Source: Pseudomonadota bacterium | GTDB taxonomy: Bacteria; Myxococcota; Polyangia; Polyangiales; Polyangiaceae | Assembly (NCBI GenBank): GCA_023419055.1 | Contig: JAEZYO010000797.1 | Location: forward strand, 1-18,223 | Length of the DNA stretch: 18,223 nucleotides | Reading direction: 5' to 3' | Notes under the pieces: generated by a model | What the model saw: the letters and a program-made list of their open reading frames with translations, nothing else | Told to the model about the DNA's origin: nothing | The model's database searches: none | Made by a program: the position numbers and the translations under genes | In this document: piece by piece, positions 14,587 through 18,223 of the stretch | Numbering within the stretch: the first letter of the stretch is position 1 | How the letters are laid out: each line of letters opens with the position of its first letter

Positions 14587-17500
14587 TTGTCCGCTTTAGC
14601 CGACGCTCTCTCCACACTCTCTGATCGCGGGCTTCGCCGCCTCCTCGGAGCCCGCACGTTCCTCAGGGGTCTCGACTACGAGAAGCGCAAGGTCGTCGAA
14701 GACGTCAGCGTGAACGACTCGACGGCGCAGGGCAGAGTCAAGGGCTCGGACCCGGATCCCTACGAAGTCTCGATTCGCCTCGGGGGCGAGGGCATCACGT
14801 CCCACTGCACCTGCCCGGCCTTCCAGAAGACGGGGCAACACTGCAAGCACGTCGCCGCGCTCTTGATCACCGTTCGCAACAAGGCGCGCTCGGCGATGCC
14901 CCGCCCCGCCGGACCGCCGCAGCAGTCGGGGCAGCAGCCGCAGCACGCGCACGCGCAACAACACGGGCACGAGCGTCAGGCGCATCAGCAGCACGCGCAT
15001 CAGCAGGCCGCACAACACGCCGACAAGGCGAGAAATCGCCGGGATCGCCGGCGTCGCGTGCAGACGCCGCAGCTCGGCGTGCCGCCGGGCCAGGTGCTCC
15101 CTCCGACGCCCGACGCCAGCGCCCGCCCCACGGGCATCGGCGCCTGGTTGGCGCCCGAAGGCGCCGTGAGGACGCTTCAGCTCGAGTTTCGCGTACACGT
15201 TCGTCAGGGCGGGCTGACCGTCACCGTGCTCGACGTCGACAATCGCCACGCGCTGCTCCCGAGCGTCGGGCTCAACTGGCAGGCGCTCGCTCCGACTCCC
15301 GATCGCAACGCCCTGCGCGTGCTCGCCCGCTTCGAGAGCGGCAACCCGCGGCACCCCGCCGTCGACATCCGCGGTGAGGACGCGGCCGAGCTACTCCCCT
15401 TGCTGCGCGATCGCCGCGTGCTGCTCGAGCCGGCGTTGATGCAGCTCAGGTTCGGCGACGAGCCGCTGCGTCCGCGCTTCGACCTCGAGATGGTGGGGAG
15501 CGAGACCATCGTCGCGAAGGTGACGTTCGAGCGCCCGAGCGACGGCCGGCGCTTCCAACTCACGAACGGGGGCTGGTTCGAGGGCGCGCCCGGTTGGCAC
15601 ATCGATACGAGCGAAGGCATTGCCCGGCCGCTCGACCACCGCGTCTCGCCTGCGGCGCTGCGGCGTCTCCTGCGGAGCGCCACCATCGCCGAGCCGTCTT
15701 CCGAGCTCATCAGCATGATCACCTACGGCTTGCCGAAGGTGGCGCTCGAGATCGGCGCGGAGCTCCCCGAGCTCTCCCAGGTGGCCGACGTGATCGACCT
15801 CGAGCCCACGTTCCGCATGAAGGCGGGCGGCGGCCTCACCGACGTGCAGGTCGGGCTGCGCGCCGCCTACGGTGATCGCGAGGTCGAGGTGCGCGCCGAC
15901 GGCATCTCGCCGCCGATCATGTTCTTGCCGCCGGCGGAGGGTCAGAAGCGCGCCAAGTGCATCCGCTGCGACATCGCTGCCCAGCAAGCCGCCGTGGAGA
16001 AGCTGCTCGCGCTCGGGCTCGAGGCCGACGAGAGCGGCGAGTTCTTCGTCGCCCACGGCGATCGCGCGATTCGTTTCTGGTCAGAGGGCGTGGGCTCGCT
16101 GCCGGAGGACTGGGATCTCTACGTGCCCGAGGAGCTCGTCGGCACGCAGGTGCGCGGCAAGCCCGTGCTGATGAACGCGCGCGTTTCGAGCGGAGTCGAC
16201 TGGCTCGCCGTCAAGATCACCTACGAGAGCGAGGGGATCGGAGTCGACCGCGCCGAGCTCGAGCGCTGCCTGCGCGAGGGCAAGAAGTTCGTGAAGCTCT
16301 CGGACAATTCCTACGCTCCCATCGACGCCGATCGCGTGCAGGCCATGCTCGATCGCGAGGTGGAGCTGATCGCCGCGGCCGGAAAGACCGGCAAGATCCC
16401 GCTCTCGCACGCCGGGCGCGTGCAGGAGCTCCTCTCTCAGGCCGAGAACTCGAGCGTGGCCGCGGGCGCGAAGCAGCTCTTCCAGAAGCTCGCCGACATC
16501 GAGGAGATCAAGCCCACCAAGAAGCCGAAGGCGCTCAAGGCGACGCTCCGCCCCTATCAGGAGCAGGGTCTCTCCTGGCTGCGCTTCGTCCACGACCTCG
16601 GGTCGGGCGGCGTGCTCGCCGACGACATGGGTCTCGGCAAGACCATCCAGACCATCGCGCTCCTCTTGTCGCTCAAGCAGGAGAAGAAGACCAAGCCGCT
16701 GCGCGCGTTGATCGTGGCGCCGACCAGCGTGGTCACCAACTGGGTGCGCGAGATCGAGCGCTTCGGACCGGCCCTCACGACCGCGCTCTGGCACGGCGCG
16801 GGCCGGCGCGATCAGGCGGGCGAGCTCGAGACCTCGAACGTCATCATCACGAGCTACGCGCTCTTGCGGCGCGACATCGACCTCTTGAAGAAGCTCGAGC
16901 TCGACTACGCAATCCTGGACGAAGCTCAGAACATCAAGAACCCCATCAGCGCTACGGCGCAGGCGGCGCGCGAGCTCAACGCGGAGCGCCGCCTGGCGCT
17001 CACGGGTACGCCTATCGAGAACCGCCTGAGCGAGATCTGGTCGATCTTCGAGTTCGTGAGCCCGGGCCTACTGGGGCCGCTCCAGCGGTTCGAGGAGAAA
17101 TTCGCTCGCCCCATCGATCAGGGCGACTCGAAGGCGGCGGCGCGCCTGCGCTCGATCATCCACCCCTTCATCCTGCGCCGTACCAAGAACGAGGTCGCCA
17201 AGGACCTCCCGCCGAAGATCGAGGTCGATAAGATCGTCGACCTGGTCCCCGATCAGAAGGCCATTTACCTGCAGGTCCTGCGCGAGGTTCGCGCGCAGGT
17301 CATGGGCGAGGTCGAGCGGGTGGGGCTCGCGAAGAGCCAGCTCCACATCCTGGCCGGCCTCACCAAGCTCCGTCAGGCAGCGTGCGATCCGCGCCTCCTC
17401 GGCCTACCTCGCGAGTTCAGCCACGAGGACAGCGGCAAGCTGCAAGCGGTCCGCGAGCTCATCGACGAGGTCGATTCGGGCGGTCACAAGGTGCTGGTGT

Positions 17501-17943
17501 TCAGCCAGTTCGTCTCGATGCTGAAGCTCATCCGCGAGGCGCTCGACGAGGACAAGATCCGCTACGAGTACCTCGACGGCAGCACGACCGATCGCGCCGA
17601 GCGCGTCGATCGCTTCCAGACCGATCCGACCATCCCGGTGTTCTTGATCAGCCTGAAGGCGGGCGGCTCTGGTCTCAACCTGACCGCCGCGGACACGGTG
17701 ATCCATTTCGACCCCTGGTGGAACCCGGCCGTCGAGGATCAGGCGTCCGACCGCGCGCACCGCATCGGTCAGAAGAAGGTCGTCACCGTGTACCGACTGG
17801 TCGCCGCGGGCACCATCGAAGAGAAGATCCTCCAGCTCAAACAGAAGAAGAAGGATCTCGTCGCGTCCGTCCTCAGCGAGGACCAGGGCGGAGGCAAGAA
17901 CCTCACGCGCGAAGATCTGGACGATCTCTTCAAGCTCGAGTGA
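14587..17943 (+). CDS. SNF2-family DEAD/DEAH-like helicase with N-terminal SWIM zinc finger
   Basis: A 1118-residue SWI2/SNF2 ATPase expected to translocate on double-stranded DNA and remodel protein-DNA complexes, as RapA-like bacterial SNF2 proteins do. A SWIM zinc finger comes first: Cys74, Cys76, Cys86, His88. Next is a Gln/His-rich linker (about 111-157, eight His, ending in RNRRDRRRR), then a long bacterial SNF2-associated region to about 650. The motor has DDMGLGKT at 679-686, DEAQ at 778-781, LTGTPIENRLSEIWSIFEF, LRRTKNEVAKDLP, then the C-terminal lobe with VLVFSQF, YLDGSTTDRAERV, GGSGLNLTAADTVI and QASDRAHRIGQ at 1052-1062. All motor motifs are intact. A TTG at 14587 is the chosen start. 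The gene follows the pyrophosphatase homologue by 22 bases and ends tail to tail with the lectin gene, with no base between the stop codons. Confidence 0.93.
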   Translation: MSALADALSTLSDRGLRRLLGARTFLRGLDYEKRKVVEDVSVNDSTAQGRVKGSDPDPYEVSIRLGGEGITSHCTCPAFQKTGQHCKHVAALLITVRNKARSAMPRPAGPPQQSGQQPQHAHAQQHGHERQAHQQHAHQQAAQHADKARNRRDRRRRVQTPQLGVPPGQVLPPTPDASARPTGIGAWLAPEGAVRTLQLEFRVHVRQGGLTVTVLDVDNRHALLPSVGLNWQALAPTPDRNALRVLARFESGNPRHPAVDIRGEDAAELLPLLRDRRVLLEPALMQLRFGDEPLRPRFDLEMVGSETIVAKVTFERPSDGRRFQLTNGGWFEGAPGWHIDTSEGIARPLDHRVSPAALRRLLRSATIAEPSSELISMITYGLPKVALEIGAELPELSQVADVIDLEPTFRMKAGGGLTDVQVGLRAAYGDREVEVRADGISPPIMFLPPAEGQKRAKCIRCDIAAQQAAVEKLLALGLEADESGEFFVAHGDRAIRFWSEGVGSLPEDWDLYVPEELVGTQVRGKPVLMNARVSSGVDWLAVKITYESEGIGVDRAELERCLREGKKFVKLSDNSYAPIDADRVQAMLDREVELIAAAGKTGKIPLSHAGRVQELLSQAENSSVAAGAKQLFQKLADIEEIKPTKKPKALKATLRPYQEQGLSWLRFVHDLGSGGVLADDMGLGKTIQTIALLLSLKQEKKTKPLRALIVAPTSVVTNWVREIERFGPALTTALWHGAGRRDQAGELETSNVIITSYALLRRDIDLLKKLELDYAILDEAQNIKNPISATAQAARELNAERRLALTGTPIENRLSEIWSIFEFVSPGLLGPLQRFEEKFARPIDQGDSKAAARLRSIIHPFILRRTKNEVAKDLPPKIEVDKIVDLVPDQKAIYLQVLREVRAQVMGEVERVGLAKSQLHILAGLTKLRQAACDPRLLGLPREFSHEDSGKLQAVRELIDEVDSGGHKVLVFSQFVSMLKLIREALDEDKIRYEYLDGSTTDRAERVDRFQTDPTIPVFLISLKAGGSGLNLTAADTVIHFDPWWNPAVEDQASDRAHRIGQKKVVTVYRLVAAGTIEEKILQLKQKKKDLVASVLSEDQGGGKNLTREDLDDLFKLE

Positions 17944-18223
17944 TCAGGGGACGCTGCACTCCACCTGAACGTAGAGCCGCTTCTCGCTCTCCGCGCAAGG
18001 ATCGCCGAACAAGCCGTCGTTCGCGGGGACGACGCACGACGTCTTGCCCACGCAGAGCGCTTCGACCTGCGCGGTCGAAGCCTCCGAGTGACACGACGAC
18101 TGCGTGAACGCACCGCACGATCCTTCGGGCGTGCCGTAGCTCGCGAACATGACGGCGCTGATCTCCGTGTTCGGCGGGCAGTCGACCTTGGCGGTGGCAT
18201 TCTGGCTCCCGCTCCCGCACGCC
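17944..18223 (-). CDS. probable lipoprotein with SUEL-type galactose/rhamnose-binding lectin domain (5' end outside window)
   Basis: The minus-strand frame is open to the window end and shows the last 92 codons. The first visible residues are ACGSGS, which fit the end of a signal peptide lipobox and a mature Cys. After them comes one SUEL lectin domain: DCPPNTEISAVMFASYGTP, EGSCGAFTQSSCH, ALCVGKTSCVV and FGDPC followed by EKRLYVQVECS. The seven domain cysteines and the DPC motif are in the right order and spacing. It resembles the C-terminal domain of plant beta-galactosidases (FASFGTPxGxCGxF, GxCH) more than animal rhamnose-binding lectins with YGR. It is probably surface-anchored and sugar-binding; the sugar is unknown. 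An internal Met in the domain would truncate it and is not the start. Its stop shares the TGATCA palindrome with the SNF2 stop. Confidence 0.82.
   Translation of the reverse strand, partial: ACGSGSQNATAKVDCPPNTEISAVMFASYGTPEGSCGAFTQSSCHSEASTAQVEALCVGKTSCVVPANDGLFGDPCAESEKRLYVQVECSVP

Overview
The window looks like chromosomal DNA of a GC-rich myxobacterium or other deltaproteobacterium of the Polyangia type. I infer this from the strong G/C bias at third codon positions, the long antisense shadow frames, the GTG and TTG starts, the TolQ-TolR-TolR style gene triplets, a divergent membrane pyrophosphatase and a lectin lipoprotein. No phage, transposase, CRISPR or rRNA/tRNA gene was found. Species cannot be named from the sequence alone.

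Layout. (1) Bases 1-5958, plus strand: the 3' part of clpA (AAA+ unfoldase), a fused HyuA-HyuB 5-oxoprolinase and a RimJ/RimL-like GNAT acetyltransferase. Gaps of 23 and 2 bases suggest one operon. (2) Bases 5969-9255, minus strand: an ExbB/TolQ channel protein, two ExbD/TolR proteins, and further downstream a single-pass membrane protein with a regularly spaced cysteine cluster. (3) Bases 9256-10046: a 791-base divergent control region with candidate promoters for both sides, a perfect 15-base palindrome inside the minus promoter spacer, a tandem 14-base repeat and a hairpin. (4) Bases 10047-11860, plus strand: a second ExbB-ExbD-ExbD cassette, closed by a perfect 15-bp terminator whose stem is partly coding. 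(5) Bases 11877-12431: a non-coding stretch with two identical 22-base repeats and a REP-like palindrome that also occurs upstream of the single-pass membrane protein gene. (6) Bases 12432-17943, plus strand: a membrane pyrophosphatase homologue with several substrate-binding residues replaced, then a SWIM-finger SNF2 helicase. (7) Bases 17944-18223, minus strand: the C-terminal part of a probable lipoprotein with a SUEL/galactose-binding lectin domain like the one at the end of plant beta-galactosidases.

The central theme is the pair of back-to-back proton-channel cassettes (two ExbB, four ExbD). One ExbB with two ExbD genes is the arrangement of the Myxococcus AglRQS motor that drives gliding and spore-coat assembly. 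Each cassette could therefore be a proton-driven envelope motor, but no TonB, Glt or Agl partner genes are visible here, so the cargo is unknown. The most unusual single genes are the pyrophosphatase homologue, which is probably not a normal pyrophosphatase, and the lectin lipoprotein.
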